From: an uncultured Acholeplasma sp.
Lineage (GTDB): Bacteria; Bacillota_I; Bacilli_A; Acholeplasmatales; Acholeplasmataceae
Assembly: GCA_937868795.1 (NCBI GenBank)
Contig: CALMNM010000153.1
Coordinates: 22,563 to 86,562, forward strand
Direction: 5' to 3'
DNA: 64,000 nt
The notes beneath the pieces are model-generated. The model was not told the DNA's origin. It was given only the letters and a program-made list of their open reading frames with translations, and ran no database searches. The translations under genes and the position numbers were made by a program. Below, piece by piece: positions 54,793 to 63,998 of the stretch (the first letter of the stretch is position 1; each line of letters opens with the position of its first letter).

Positions 54793-55932
54793 TTATTCAT
54801 GATGGGGTTCATCATGTGAGTGTACGTGCTTTTTTTGTTCATACATTCGTTTATCTGCATAATTTAATATATCATCTACAGTCATTTTGTGATCGTTATT
54901 GACATAACCCGCAGAGAAACCTAAAAACTCAAATTGATTAAAGATTGGATTCGTTATTAGTTCTTGATGAATAGAGTTTATATAGTCTTCTGGCGACAAG
55001 CGTTGATAATGTTGATATACCACAAAGAACTCATCACCACCAAGGCGTGACACAACCGATGACTTTTCGGTCATATAATTACTTAAAGTGTGTGCAAATT
55101 CGATCAAAACTCGGTCTCCCATCTGATGACCATAGAGATCATTGACTTCCTTAAAATGATCGAGGTCAAACATGATGGCTGTAAAATCCTTCTTGTCTTC
55201 GATCAGTGAGTGCAAATAGGATTCAAGTAATGCTCTAGAATTGACCTTGGTAAGCATATCGAGTGCACCGGTCGTGGTTTCAAAAAACAGATATACCACA
55301 ATAACAGCAACTGAAAGTGAAGGCCATGTGATGAGTATACTCGATTCAAAGAGTTGGATCAGTGATGCGATCACAGGAAAAATCATGAAGAGTGCCATGC
55401 CAAATAGGGCACGATTTTTGTTCTTGTCACGATCCTTTATGACCATGTAAACAATGTAAATGACGAAGCCGTAATGGATTAAATACTGCCAGTCAAAGTA
55501 ATTCCCCTTAATGTAAACATTTGTTGCTTTATCAATTTCAAAATAAATTGGGATGAATAAATTGAAGATCAACGTAATCATCATCACCATAGCTGGATAC
55601 AAATAGAATTTTTTCTGGACAATTCTTTTCTTTGATCGATGCATGAAATAATCTAAGTATGAAGCCCAGAATCCAATGAGGATAGGTCCCAATAAAATGA
55701 TGGCAGTGTTGGATAAATAACCTAAGAAATAATTCAGCTTCCCTGGTTCGCCATCCGTTAACCAACCGATGGGTTCCATGATGTGTGCGATCATAAGTGT
55801 AATAATCATCGCTTTGAAGAGTGTTGAGCCTAAACTATAACGAGAGCGTTGTATAAAGGAAATAATAAGTAGTGTAAATAGGATTAAAAAACTAAAAAAT
55901 GTAATATCGAAAAATAGAAAATCACTTAGCAT
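54793..55932 (-). CDS. Diguanylate cyclase with membrane sensor
   Basis: 379-residue protein. Seven or so hydrophobic helices (1-215) form a membrane sensor, followed by a GGDEF domain (about 225-370): FDLDHFKEVNDLYGHQMGD and SRLGGDEFFVVY. The RxxD inhibitory site five residues before GGDEF is absent. Makes c-di-GMP. Eight bases after the GGDEF-EAL gene, so likely one operon. Confidence 0.9.
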   Translation of the reverse strand: MLSDFLFFDITFFSFLILFTLLIISFIQRSRYSLGSTLFKAMIITLMIAHIMEPIGWLTDGEPGKLNYFLGYLSNTAIILLGPILIGFWASYLDYFMHRSKKRIVQKKFYLYPAMVMMITLIFNLFIPIYFEIDKATNVYIKGNYFDWQYLIHYGFVIYIVYMVIKDRDKNKNRALFGMALFMIFPVIASLIQLFESSILITWPSLSVAVIVVYLFFETTTGALDMLTKVNSRALLESYLHSLIEDKKDFTAIMFDLDHFKEVNDLYGHQMGDRVLIEFAHTLSNYMTEKSSVVSRLGGDEFFVVYQHYQRLSPEDYINSIHQELITNPIFNQFEFLGFSAGYVNNDHKMTVDDILNYADKRMYEQKKHVHSHDEPHHE

Positions 55933-55940
55933 GATTCCAC

Positions 55941-57587
55941 CTACTTCCCTTCTTGATGGATACTTTTGAAATATTCTAAAACACGATTTTGAGGCATGGG
56001 TTTACAAAAATAGTAACCTTGTGCATAGTCGACGTGATATTTCTTGATCATTTCTGCTTGTTCCTCGGTTTCAATCCCTTCGGCAACAACCGCAAGTTTT
56101 AAATGGTGGGCGAGATCGATCATGTATTTCAAGACATAAAATTCTTCGGTATCTTCCTTGATACTTGAGATGAAACTACGATCGATCTTAATCGCATCAA
56201 TCGGAAGTTTCTGCAAATAGGTCAAGGATGAATAACCCGTACCAAAGTCATCTAGAGAAATGGTAAATCCCAGTCTTCTAAGAGAATTAAGGACATGAAT
56301 ACTCTTTTCAATGTCTGGAATGATTGCTGTTTCAGTAATTTCTATATTGAATTTTTTACAATCAATTTTATACTCTTGAATCCAATGGATAAGGCTGCCA
56401 ATGAACTTTTCATTCATCAACATGGTTGCAGATAAGTTGATTGAAATTTTATAATTTTTTTGCTTTCCCCAGTCAGCAAAATGATCTGCAGCATCTTTAA
56501 ATACCCATTCCGTAATATCTTTAATGAAGCCGTTTTTTTCGGATAGCGATATGAATTCTAAGGGAGGAATAAATCCTTTCGTTGGGTGAACCCAACGGAT
56601 CAACGCTTCAGAACCCACAGCTTTTCCAGTGGACATATCAATCACAGGTTGATAGTGTAGTTGAAACTCATTCTGATGAATGGCTTGTCTGAGCTGGTTA
56701 AGAAGTTCGGTTTGCTGCTTGATGACCATAACCATCTCTTCATCAAAGATGACGATTTGATCACGACCTTTTGATTTTGCAATTGACATCGCTGCATCCG
56801 CATGACGCATCAAAGTAATATAATCTTTACCATGATCTGGATAGAGTGCAATACCTCCACTAATCGTAATGAAGAATTGATCTTCATCCAGTAAATAGGA
56901 TTGTCTGATTGTCTTGATATGTTCTTCAACCATCGGAAGGAAACTTTCTAAATGGTTAATATCAAAAAAAGCTAAGACGTACTCATCGCCGCCCATGCGA
57001 GCTACCATATTTGGTTTTTTTATCGAATCTTGAAGTCGGTGAGCAATGGTCGTGATGAGTTCATCACCAGTGGAGTGTCCCTTGACTTCATTAATCGTAC
57101 GAAATTCATCTATATCAAAATAGACAATGCCAATAATGCCCTGATCGCCTTTTTCTTGAATATAATGGTCAATCGTTTGTTCGAGCATAATCTTATTGGG
57201 TAATCCTGTCAATGGATCATAAAAGGCTAAATCATAAAGTTGATTTTCAAGTTTTAATGAACGATGGTGACCTTCGTCTAACTCTTGATACGCTCTTTCC
57301 AAACTGCTAATGGTATCCGAATACATCAACATGCGATAGCGAATGATGAGATAAAAAATAATAGCCGTTAAAGCGACATAAAAAATCCCTTTCACGCTTT
57401 GGGCAAACTGATACGTGTCTGGATCAGGAAATATGATTTCCAAGACATAATCAGAACCAATAATCCATGAAAATCCTAGCAAGACATAGAAAATAATGAT
57501 TTTCAAAGAAGCTAGATTAGGATTCATATGTCTAAACTCAGGGAGCACTTGAGGTTTATTTGATGTTTTTTGCTCTTTAAAATCCAT
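55941..57587 (-). CDS. GGDEF-EAL dual-domain c-di-GMP protein
   Basis: 548-residue protein. Two N-terminal membrane helices, a degenerate GGDEF domain reading GGDEY (near 255), and an EAL domain with all catalytic elements: SEALIRW, ISINLSATM, IEITETAI, LDDFGTGYSSL, IKIDRSF and AEGIETEEQ. Phosphodiesterase activity is expected, with the GGDEY half possibly also active. Start at 57587 has AAGGAG upstream; an ATG at 57596 is an alternative. Confidence 0.88.
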   Translation of the reverse strand: MDFKEQKTSNKPQVLPEFRHMNPNLASLKIIIFYVLLGFSWIIGSDYVLEIIFPDPDTYQFAQSVKGIFYVALTAIIFYLIIRYRMLMYSDTISSLERAYQELDEGHHRSLKLENQLYDLAFYDPLTGLPNKIMLEQTIDHYIQEKGDQGIIGIVYFDIDEFRTINEVKGHSTGDELITTIAHRLQDSIKKPNMVARMGGDEYVLAFFDINHLESFLPMVEEHIKTIRQSYLLDEDQFFITISGGIALYPDHGKDYITLMRHADAAMSIAKSKGRDQIVIFDEEMVMVIKQQTELLNQLRQAIHQNEFQLHYQPVIDMSTGKAVGSEALIRWVHPTKGFIPPLEFISLSEKNGFIKDITEWVFKDAADHFADWGKQKNYKISINLSATMLMNEKFIGSLIHWIQEYKIDCKKFNIEITETAIIPDIEKSIHVLNSLRRLGFTISLDDFGTGYSSLTYLQKLPIDAIKIDRSFISSIKEDTEEFYVLKYMIDLAHHLKLAVVAEGIETEEQAEMIKKYHVDYAQGYYFCKPMPQNRVLEYFKSIHQEGK

Positions 57588-57651
57588 CGTTTTCATTCTC
57601 CTTATAATGATATTATAACTTAAAAAAGGACTTATGTCATGATAATATCGA

Positions 57652-57678
57652 TACAAGAAAAAAAGAGCCGAAGCTCTT
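57652..57678 (-). terminator. Terminator of the MATE gene
   Basis: Stem AAGAGC / GCTCTT with a CGAA loop (57663-57678), then T8 on the minus strand. Confidence 0.8.
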
Positions 57679-59032
57679 AATGTTCATGGGCAAGATTTCT
57701 AACCCATCGTTCCATCCGATATCGTGTTAATCCGAAGAGCATTTTTGGCACTTCGAGAGATTGAATAATAAGAAACATCATGGTCACGGGAAGATTGGTT
57801 AAATAGGCTAAGAGGAGTGAAACAGGGACCGGGATGACCCACATATATCCTGCATCCATTAATACCGTCGACTTGGTATCCCCTCCAGCACGCAACGTAA
57901 AATACAGTGTTACGTTAAAGGAATATACAGGAATAAATAATGCGTTAATGCGAATATTGAATTGTGCAGTATTTTTGGTGAATTCTGCGACGTCATAAAT
58001 GTCTAAGATGAAGAATGATAGCATAAACAAAATCATCCCTGCAACGATCGCAATCATCACGGCAGTAGCAAATAACTTCTTCGAGTTTGCTTTCGCTTCC
58101 TCAAGTTCATTTCGTCCTAAAGTGTTACCAACTAGGACTGCAACAGCCGTTGCAATCGCCCCAAAAGTGACAAAAACGATTTGAGAAATGGCACCTGTGA
58201 TGTTCATGGCAGCTAGTGCTTGGTCACCGCGTGTGGAGTAAGCATGAAGAAATACCGTTTGTCCAGATGACCATAATGTCTCGTTAAGCATCAGAGGTAA
58301 AGCCATGACAATCATACCTGCCAATAACTTTTTATCGATAGCAAATAAAGCGTTTATCCGAGTATCGAAATGTTGACCACGCTTCTTGAGTAGAATCCAC
58401 GTCAAGCCAAATTCCACAAATCTTGCGATCAATGTTGCGATAGCGGCACCTTCAACACCAAGGTTGGGTGCTCCAAAATTACCAAATATGAGGAGGTAAT
58501 TGAGGATGGTATTCGTCGATATTGACACCAATGAAATATATAGAAGTGGTTTGGTTATTCCAGTTTCACGGAAGGTATTCCCAATTGCCACTGCGATGAT
58601 CCAAGGAAAGGCACTCCATCTTGCATAAGATAGATATCCTAATGCTAAGTTAATCGTATCCTCGTTTGACGTAAATAATCCAATCAAAGTTCGTCCAAAA
58701 AAGGTGAAAATCACAAAGGATAAAACCGCAACACCAAGACCGATCATTAATTTAAATCTGTAGGTTTGTTTTAGTTTATCAAAGTCTTTTGACCCAAAAA
58801 ATTGTGCAGTAAAAATACCTGCACCTCCCATCGCACCAAAGGTGATGAGAATCACAATAAAGTATAACTGATTGACTACAGAAACCGCAGCAATCGATTG
58901 TTCGCCGAGACGACCAACCATAACATTATCCACTAACTGAACGGATGTGGTAATCAGTTGTTGCAAAACAAGGGGTGCAGCGACTTTAAATAGTGTTTTA
59001 TAAAATTGTCGATCGCCAATATATTTATTCAT
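57677..59032 (-). CDS. MATE family efflux transporter
   Basis: 451-residue multidrug/toxin extrusion transporter with 12 membrane spans. FKVAAPLVLQQLITTSVQLVDNVMVGRLGEQSIAAVSVVNQLYF is the MATE N-terminal signature, repeated in the second half (VMALPLMLNETLWSSGQTVF). Drives efflux with H+ or Na+. Preceded by a perfect palindrome at its promoter, suggesting regulated expression. Confidence 0.92.
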   Translation of the reverse strand: MNKYIGDRQFYKTLFKVAAPLVLQQLITTSVQLVDNVMVGRLGEQSIAAVSVVNQLYFIVILITFGAMGGAGIFTAQFFGSKDFDKLKQTYRFKLMIGLGVAVLSFVIFTFFGRTLIGLFTSNEDTINLALGYLSYARWSAFPWIIAVAIGNTFRETGITKPLLYISLVSISTNTILNYLLIFGNFGAPNLGVEGAAIATLIARFVEFGLTWILLKKRGQHFDTRINALFAIDKKLLAGMIVMALPLMLNETLWSSGQTVFLHAYSTRGDQALAAMNITGAISQIVFVTFGAIATAVAVLVGNTLGRNELEEAKANSKKLFATAVMIAIVAGMILFMLSFFILDIYDVAEFTKNTAQFNIRINALFIPVYSFNVTLYFTLRAGGDTKSTVLMDAGYMWVIPVPVSLLLAYLTNLPVTMMFLIIQSLEVPKMLFGLTRYRMERWVRNLAHEH

Positions 59033-59052
59033 GAAGATACCTCAACCGCCCT

Positions 59053-59058
59053 ATTATA
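59053..59058 (-). promoter_or_regulatory. Extended -10 promoter of the MATE pump
   Basis: TGCTATAAT on the minus strand, about 21 bases from the ATG. The 59062-59080 palindrome starts four bases upstream. Confidence 0.6.
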
Positions 59059-59061
59059 GCA

Positions 59062-59080
59062 TGATAAGACCATCTTATCA
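59062..59080. promoter_or_regulatory. Perfect 8-3-8 palindrome, candidate operator of the MATE pump
   Basis: TGATAAGA-CCA-TCTTATCA, perfect two-fold symmetry, overlapping the spacer between -10 and -35. Typical size for a MarR or TetR family dimer. No such regulator gene is in the window. Confidence 0.6.
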
Positions 59081-59103
59081 ATCTTTAGCTTTGGATAAAT
59101 AAA

Positions 59104-59127
59104 AGAAAATCCCAACGTGTGGGATTG
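59104..59127 (-). terminator. Terminator of the pyruvate kinase gene
   Basis: Stem AATCCCA / TGGGATT (59108-59126) followed by TTTCTTTTATTT on the minus strand. Confidence 0.7.
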
Positions 59128-59133
59128 ACTCTA

Positions 59134-60552
59134 TTAAGGAATATCGATGATGCGCAATGTGTTGGTCGAACCGTGTTTTTGTGCCCAACCAGAGGTGATA
59201 ATAATCGTTGTTCCTGATGCAAAACCAAAGTCTTTTGCGACCTCAATCGCGACTCGGTCATACACTGCCATATCGGTCACATTGCTTCTTAATGCTGAGA
59301 ATGTTCCCCAATAATAGGTTAAACGTTGACATGTTTTTTGGTTATCAGTCACTGCGATAATGGGAACGGAAGGTCTAAACTTGCAAATACGTTTAGCGGT
59401 CCCACCGGTTTCTGTAAATGCGATAATGACTTCGGCTTTAGGTAATGCCATGGCTGTTTGACTTACAGCGATACCAATGGCATCATTGACGGTTTGTTGA
59501 CTAGTTGCAATCGAATTTTGAAGTTTATCTTTATAGTTGATATGGTCTTCGATTGATTTAGCAATCGTGTCCATGACGAGCACAGATTCCACAGGATATT
59601 CACCTGCAGCTGATTCCCCAGATAGCATGATCGCATCAGTCCCATCGAGGATGGCATTGGCGACATCAGATGCTTCTGCACGGGTTGGTCTCGGTGAATA
59701 CATCATGGATTCAAGCATATGGGTTGCTGTGATGACGGGTTTACCCTTTTCATTGGCCATTTTGATAATACGTTTTTGATAGAGAGGGACTAATGAGGTA
59801 GAAACTTCCACACCTAAGTCACCCCGAGCGACCATGACACCATCAGATACTTCCAAAATGGATTCTAAGTTGTCAACGCCTTCTTGATTTTCAATCTTAG
59901 CAATAAGCTCAATATCTGTCTTTCCACATTTTTTGAGAATATCGCGAATTTCTAAAACGTCTTCTTTTCTTCTGACGAAGGATAAAGCGATCATATCCAC
60001 ATCCATTTTTGCAGAAAAGACGATGTCATCATAATCTTTCTTTGATACAAAGGGCATCGAAAGTTTAACATTAGGAACATTGACACCTTTTCTTGTTTTG
60101 ATGGATCCTGAGTTATTGACTTCACATAAAAGGACATCACCGCGATTTTCGAGAATGGTTAATTTCATTTTCCCATCATCAATCAATAAGTAATCATCTT
60201 TTTTAATGTCATCAAAAAGTTCAGCACAATCGATGTGAAACCGTTCACGATTTCCTAAAATGGGTTCTTTATGAACTTCGACTTGATCACCTTTTTTAAA
60301 GGTAGCAATATCATTTTCAAATTTACCTGTACGAATTTCTGGACCTTTCGTGTCTGCAAGAATGCCCACGAACCGATGTCTATCTTTCGCTACTTCACGA
60401 ATCATCTTTACGCGTCTACCATGTTCTTCTTGATCAGCATGTGAATAGTTGAGTCGGGCTACATTCATACCCGCATCAATCATCTTTCCAATCATCTCTG
60501 GATTGTCAATGGATGGACCTACCGTACAAACAATTTTGGTTTTACGTTTCAT
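59134..60552 (-). CDS. pyk: Pyruvate kinase
   Basis: 472-residue glycolytic enzyme (phosphoenolpyruvate + ADP to pyruvate + ATP). TVGPSIDNPEMIGKMIDAGMNVARLNYSHA, ILADTKGPEIRTG, IAKIENQEGV with the catalytic Lys, VARGDLGVEV and ATHMLESMM are present. It ends after the C-terminal domain and lacks the extra PEP-utilizer domain of Bacillus Pyk, so it is the short type. AGGAGG ribosome site. Monocistronic. Confidence 0.97.
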   Translation of the reverse strand: MKRKTKIVCTVGPSIDNPEMIGKMIDAGMNVARLNYSHADQEEHGRRVKMIREVAKDRHRFVGILADTKGPEIRTGKFENDIATFKKGDQVEVHKEPILGNRERFHIDCAELFDDIKKDDYLLIDDGKMKLTILENRGDVLLCEVNNSGSIKTRKGVNVPNVKLSMPFVSKKDYDDIVFSAKMDVDMIALSFVRRKEDVLEIRDILKKCGKTDIELIAKIENQEGVDNLESILEVSDGVMVARGDLGVEVSTSLVPLYQKRIIKMANEKGKPVITATHMLESMMYSPRPTRAEASDVANAILDGTDAIMLSGESAAGEYPVESVLVMDTIAKSIEDHINYKDKLQNSIATSQQTVNDAIGIAVSQTAMALPKAEVIIAFTETGGTAKRICKFRPSVPIIAVTDNQKTCQRLTYYWGTFSALRSNVTDMAVYDRVAIEVAKDFGFASGTTIIITSGWAQKHGSTNTLRIIDIP

Positions 60553-60583
60553 ATTTAATTCCTCCTAGAATACTCCCATTCCT

Positions 60584-60589
60584 ATTATA
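60584..60589 (-). promoter_or_regulatory. Candidate -10 of pyk
   Basis: TATAAT on the minus strand about 32 bases upstream of the ATG, with a weak -35. Confidence 0.45.
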
Positions 60590-60646
60590 CACGAAAAACT
60601 ATGCATTACCATAGAGATTATGAAGGGGTAAACGATTTCATCGTTT

Positions 60647-60675
60647 GAAAAAAGAAGTCAGGCGATGACTTCTTT
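60647..60675 (-). terminator. Terminator of the GGDEF-HD-GYP gene
   Basis: Ten-base stem AAAGAAGTCA / TGACTTCTTT around 60651-60675 then TTTTTTC on the minus strand. Confidence 0.75.
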
Positions 60676-62676
60676 TTGTTGAGCAAAGAGATTGATAAAT
60701 GTCTGTGCGATGACGGGATCAAACTGTGAACCTGTATTTTTGATGATTTCATCAATCGCTTCTTGGTGGGTTAATGGTTTTCGGTAGGGTCTTTCCGAAA
60801 CCATCGCGTCATATGCATCGGCAACACTAATAATTCTGGCGCGTAATGGGATTTCCTCTCCTGATAGTCCTCTAGGATAACCTCGTCCATCAAATCGTTC
60901 ATGGTGGCTTAATATATCTTGGGCGATATCAGCATATTCTGGTGAAGTGGCTAAAATACGATAGCCAATTTCAGGGTGACGTTTAATTTGTTCCCATTCT
61001 TTTTCATCCAATTTTCCTGGTTTATTTAAAATCGCATCATCGATGGCGATTTTACCAATGTCATGAAGATTACTAATGACCTTGAGCATTTTGATGTCTT
61101 CATCTCTCATCTTAAGTGCTTGACCAATGTTGACACATATTTTTGATACACGTTCAGAGTGTTTTTCCTCACGAGGGTTCTTTTCATGAAGTGTTTTTAA
61201 GATCGTTTTGATCGTTTCATTGCGGTGTGAAGAAATCTCAAATAGTTTATGCGCATACATATCGTCTTCTGCATGCTTAACCGAGTTTTCAATGGGGAGT
61301 TCACCTTCAGAAACAGAGAGCCCAAATGAAACGGAAAGCGACATACCATGAAGTACTTTTGCTTCTATATTTTTCTTAGCTGAATTAATATATTTCTCAG
61401 CGTGTTCTTTATCAGTGTTGGGCATTAAGATGACGAATTCATCACCACCGATACGCGCGATGTGGCTTTCATTCTTAAAGACTTGGATGAGTTCATCAGC
61501 AATTGTACACAAGAGCAAATCCCCAGCATCATGACCAAAGGCGTCGTTCATAATCTTTAAACCATTGATATCGGCAATCACAATAGAAAGCGGATAGGAT
61601 TGAGGTTTATCCAAACGATGTAACTCTGCTGTGTAATAGCGTCTATTGTGTAAATTGGTCAAAGGATCTCGATAGCTTAAATATAGAATAGATTGTTCGT
61701 ATTTTTTGCGTTCACTAATGTCTTGTGAAAATACGGTGACACCCATCACAAAACCACGATCATCCAAAATCGGTGAGTATTGCTCTTCAAGATACTTTTC
61801 AGACTCTGTCTCAACCATAGAGATGTTGGTTTTAAATTCACCTTGGAGTGCAGCATCTAAACACTCTTTGATTCGAGCTCTCATCGCTGGATGAATGATC
61901 AATTCAAGAAAATTATCACCTGTTTTGATTTTAACTCCATAATATTTTCTCATCGAGTACTCATGGTACTCATTAAAGGATAGATAGCAATAGTTCAAAT
62001 CTAAAGCAAATACTTCCATCGCTTTGGTCGCATCTATACTTGCTTGTAAAAGAAGTTGTTGTTCTTTTATTCTGTGTTGTGCATTGACACGTTCTTTTTG
62101 ATTATGAACAATCATCGCTAGAAATGCCGTCAATAACGGATAAAATGTCAGATATGGAATCGCAGTATAGCTGATAACTTCAAACGCAGTTGGCCAAGGA
62201 ATTGACAAAAATCCTATAACTGTTAATACATGTGCGATAAATCCTAATAGTAGATACTCATATATAGGTTTCATTGGAGGAAAGATTCTGCGTAATTTTG
62301 GCCATAAAAGTCCCAAAGTTGATGTTGAAACAATAGTTAATAATCCAGCATAGACACCAATTCCTCCGAGAGAAAGGCGATAGATGAATGCTATAAGTGC
62401 AGCGACACCTGTCGTAATCGGCCCGAAGAAAAGTCCAGTCACAACGAGTAATACGCTTCTTGTATCAAAAATGAGTTTATCGGAAAATTTCCATGAATTG
62501 ATCATAATTAAAATCGTCATGAATCCGATAAGGACTCCAAATAAGATGGCATATGATTTTGTCTTCGTGGATTGATTATAGTTGGTCGCTGCATAGATAA
62601 AGCCTAGACCAAAAAGGAGAATCGCATTATTGATGAGATCGGCAAATACTGTTAATGATTCATTAAGAAATTCCAT
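60658..62676 (-). CDS. 5TMR_LYT-PAS-GGDEF-HD-GYP c-di-GMP signalling protein
   Basis: 672-residue membrane sensor. A 5TM LytS-type sensor (about 1-190) reads IFDTRSVLLVVTGLFFGPITTGVAALIAFIYRLSLGG. A PAS-like segment (about 205-320) follows, then GGDEF (ARIGGDEFVIL near 405) and HD-GYP with NLHDIGKIAID, HHERFDGRGYPRG and ISVADAYDAMVSERPY. Both domains look catalytically complete. The RxxD inhibitory site is missing. The HD-GYP domain would degrade c-di-GMP and the GGDEF would make or bind it. Confidence 0.92.
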   Translation of the reverse strand: MEFLNESLTVFADLINNAILLFGLGFIYAATNYNQSTKTKSYAILFGVLIGFMTILIMINSWKFSDKLIFDTRSVLLVVTGLFFGPITTGVAALIAFIYRLSLGGIGVYAGLLTIVSTSTLGLLWPKLRRIFPPMKPIYEYLLLGFIAHVLTVIGFLSIPWPTAFEVISYTAIPYLTFYPLLTAFLAMIVHNQKERVNAQHRIKEQQLLLQASIDATKAMEVFALDLNYCYLSFNEYHEYSMRKYYGVKIKTGDNFLELIIHPAMRARIKECLDAALQGEFKTNISMVETESEKYLEEQYSPILDDRGFVMGVTVFSQDISERKKYEQSILYLSYRDPLTNLHNRRYYTAELHRLDKPQSYPLSIVIADINGLKIMNDAFGHDAGDLLLCTIADELIQVFKNESHIARIGGDEFVILMPNTDKEHAEKYINSAKKNIEAKVLHGMSLSVSFGLSVSEGELPIENSVKHAEDDMYAHKLFEISSHRNETIKTILKTLHEKNPREEKHSERVSKICVNIGQALKMRDEDIKMLKVISNLHDIGKIAIDDAILNKPGKLDEKEWEQIKRHPEIGYRILATSPEYADIAQDILSHHERFDGRGYPRGLSGEEIPLRARIISVADAYDAMVSERPYRKPLTHQEAIDEIIKNTGSQFDPVIAQTFINLFAQQKEVIA

Positions 62677-62796
62677 ATACGTCTCCTTGGGGTCATATCA
62701 CATTGGCATTATATCATAGAGGGAAATAAGAAAGAATAATTCTTTCAAATTTATTTCTTAAGTTTTTATTAAGAATTATAAAGCAACATTCAAGGA

Positions 62797-62817
62797 AAAA
62801 GCATCACAAAGTGATGC
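62797..62817 (-). terminator. Terminator downstream of the SPFH gene
   Basis: Seven-base stem GCATCAC / GTGATGC (62801-62817) with an AAA loop and T5 on the minus strand, about 90 bases after the SPFH stop. No gene is seen in between. Confidence 0.65.
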
Positions 62818-62905
62818 CGTAAAAAAGGAAAAACAGAGAAATTTATATCATAAAACATATTGAATACATATTAAAATACTCATTATACCAATTTTCTATC
62901 ACTTA

Positions 62906-63412
62906 TTATAGCGAAGGTATTTCTGTTAATGCGAGAAGTTCAAGGGACGATAATTCAATTCCCCATTCAACAATCTTTTCTAAAATCATCCCTTTAAGTC
63001 TTGCTGTCAAAGCGAGTTTTTGATAAGATACGTCTTTTGACCCGTATCGTTCAACAAAACCTTTGACAACATCAATAATAATATCACGCATGAATTGGTC
63101 CACATTGGTTTCGTAATAGTCTCGTTCATCCACTATTCGATATTGCACTAAGACACTAAGTGACAATTTCGATTCCCCATTGACCACGATGACTTCACGG
63201 TTGAGATTAAGTTCTCTATTCTGATCATATAGCACTAAACGATCGACAAACGGAATAAGAAAGTGTAAACCTGGATTGACCGGTTTGTAATAGACACCAA
63301 ATCGTTCAACGAGTCCAACTTTCGATTCTGGAATCAATTTAAATCGTGACAAAAGATAAACCAGTATCACTGAAAATGTCATGATCGATAGCATATTATA
63401 GAATTCAATCAT
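62906..63412 (-). CDS. Short SPFH/stomatin-like (band 7) protein
   Basis: 168-residue protein: one N-terminal membrane helix (8-22) and a band-7 domain (KVGLVERFGVYYKPVNPGLHFLIPFVDRL, REVIVVNGESKLSLSVLVQYRIVDERDYYE). It ends right after the SPFH fold at ELLALTEIPSL, without the coiled-coil tail of normal stomatin/QmcA proteins (about 250-320 residues). Could be a truncated paralogue or a true short form. No NfeD partner is adjacent. Confidence 0.78.
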   Translation of the reverse strand: MIEFYNMLSIMTFSVILVYLLSRFKLIPESKVGLVERFGVYYKPVNPGLHFLIPFVDRLVLYDQNRELNLNREVIVVNGESKLSLSVLVQYRIVDERDYYETNVDQFMRDIIIDVVKGFVERYGSKDVSYQKLALTARLKGMILEKIVEWGIELSSLELLALTEIPSL

Positions 63413-63497
63413 AGGGTTACCTCCTGTCTTTTTATGTTTTTACCAATTGAGATACTATCTCATATATAGTTTTATCACTGAACATGCAATAAAAACA

Positions 63498-63514
63498 GGG
63501 CGTATACGCCCCAT
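63498..63514. terminator. GC-rich palindromic hairpin
   Basis: GGGCG-TATA-CGCCC, followed on the minus strand by TGTTTTTATT. Probably a second, backup terminator for transcripts coming from the tRNA cluster. Confidence 0.5.
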
Positions 63515-63594
63515 TCGTTCGTTTTTTCTATTTTTTTTCTTTCATTTTCTTTCATTGTATTTTCATACATTATGTTTTTGACTAAATAAAAAAT

Positions 63595-63618
63595 AAAAAC
63601 CACGCTGTTTCGTGGTTT
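63595..63618 (-). terminator. Terminator of the tRNA cluster
   Basis: Stem AAACCACG / CGTGGTTT with a 6-base loop, T-rich on the minus side, directly downstream of tRNA-Gly. Confidence 0.8.
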
Positions 63619-63627
63619 GATTGATTA

Positions 63628-63701
63628 TGGAGCGGGTGAGGGGAATCGGACCCCCGTCAACAGCTTGGAAGGCTGTGGTTCTACCATTAAACTACACCCG
63701 C
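63628..63701 (-). tRNA. tRNA-Gly (UCC)
   Basis: 74 bases on the minus strand, acceptor GCGGGTG, anticodon loop CTTCCAA giving UCC, CCA encoded. Last gene of the four-tRNA cluster. Confidence 0.95.
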
Positions 63702-63710
63702 AAAGATACA

Positions 63711-63787
63711 TGGTCGGGAAGACAGGATTTGAACCTGCGACCTCCTGGTCCCAAACCAGGCGCTCTACCAAGCTAAGCTACTTCCCG
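63711..63787 (-). tRNA. tRNA-Pro (UGG)
   Basis: 77 bases on the minus strand. Acceptor CGGGAAG, anticodon loop TTTGGGA giving UGG, CCA encoded. Confidence 0.95.
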
Positions 63788-63789
63788 AA

Positions 63790-63866
63790 TGGCGTACCCA
63801 AGAGGACTTGAACCCCCAACCTTTTGATCCGTAGTCAAACGCTCTATCCAATTGAGCTATGGGTAC
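63790..63866 (-). tRNA. tRNA-Arg (ACG)
   Basis: 77 bases on the minus strand. Acceptor GTACCCA, anticodon loop CTACGGA giving ACG (A34 presumably edited to inosine), CCA encoded. Confidence 0.95.
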
Positions 63867-63922
63867 TACTTTTGAGTTTGCACTCATATCTAAAAGCACG
63901 GAGGCTTTATTTGAAGATTTGT

Positions 63923-63998
63923 TGGTGACCCGTACGGGATTCGAACCCGTGAATGCATGCGTGAAAGGCATGTGAGTTAACCGTTTCTCCAACGGGCC
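63923..63998 (-). tRNA. tRNA-Glu (UUC)
   Basis: 76 bases on the minus strand. Acceptor GGCCCGT, anticodon loop CTTTCAC giving UUC, CCA encoded. Its 5' end is two bases from the window edge, so the promoter of the cluster and perhaps more tRNAs lie outside. Confidence 0.93.

Noticed and set aside
63477..63570. Possible 31-codon frame on the minus strand from an ATG at 63570 across the GC-rich hairpin.
   Set aside because: No ribosome site, runs through a terminator-like hairpin and has A-rich, low-complexity composition.
63617..63992. Two apparent short coding frames over the tRNA cluster (63617-63811 plus, 63765-63992 minus).
   Set aside because: They lie wholly on the tRNA-Gly, -Pro, -Arg and -Glu genes and their translations are the usual antisense tRNA peptides.
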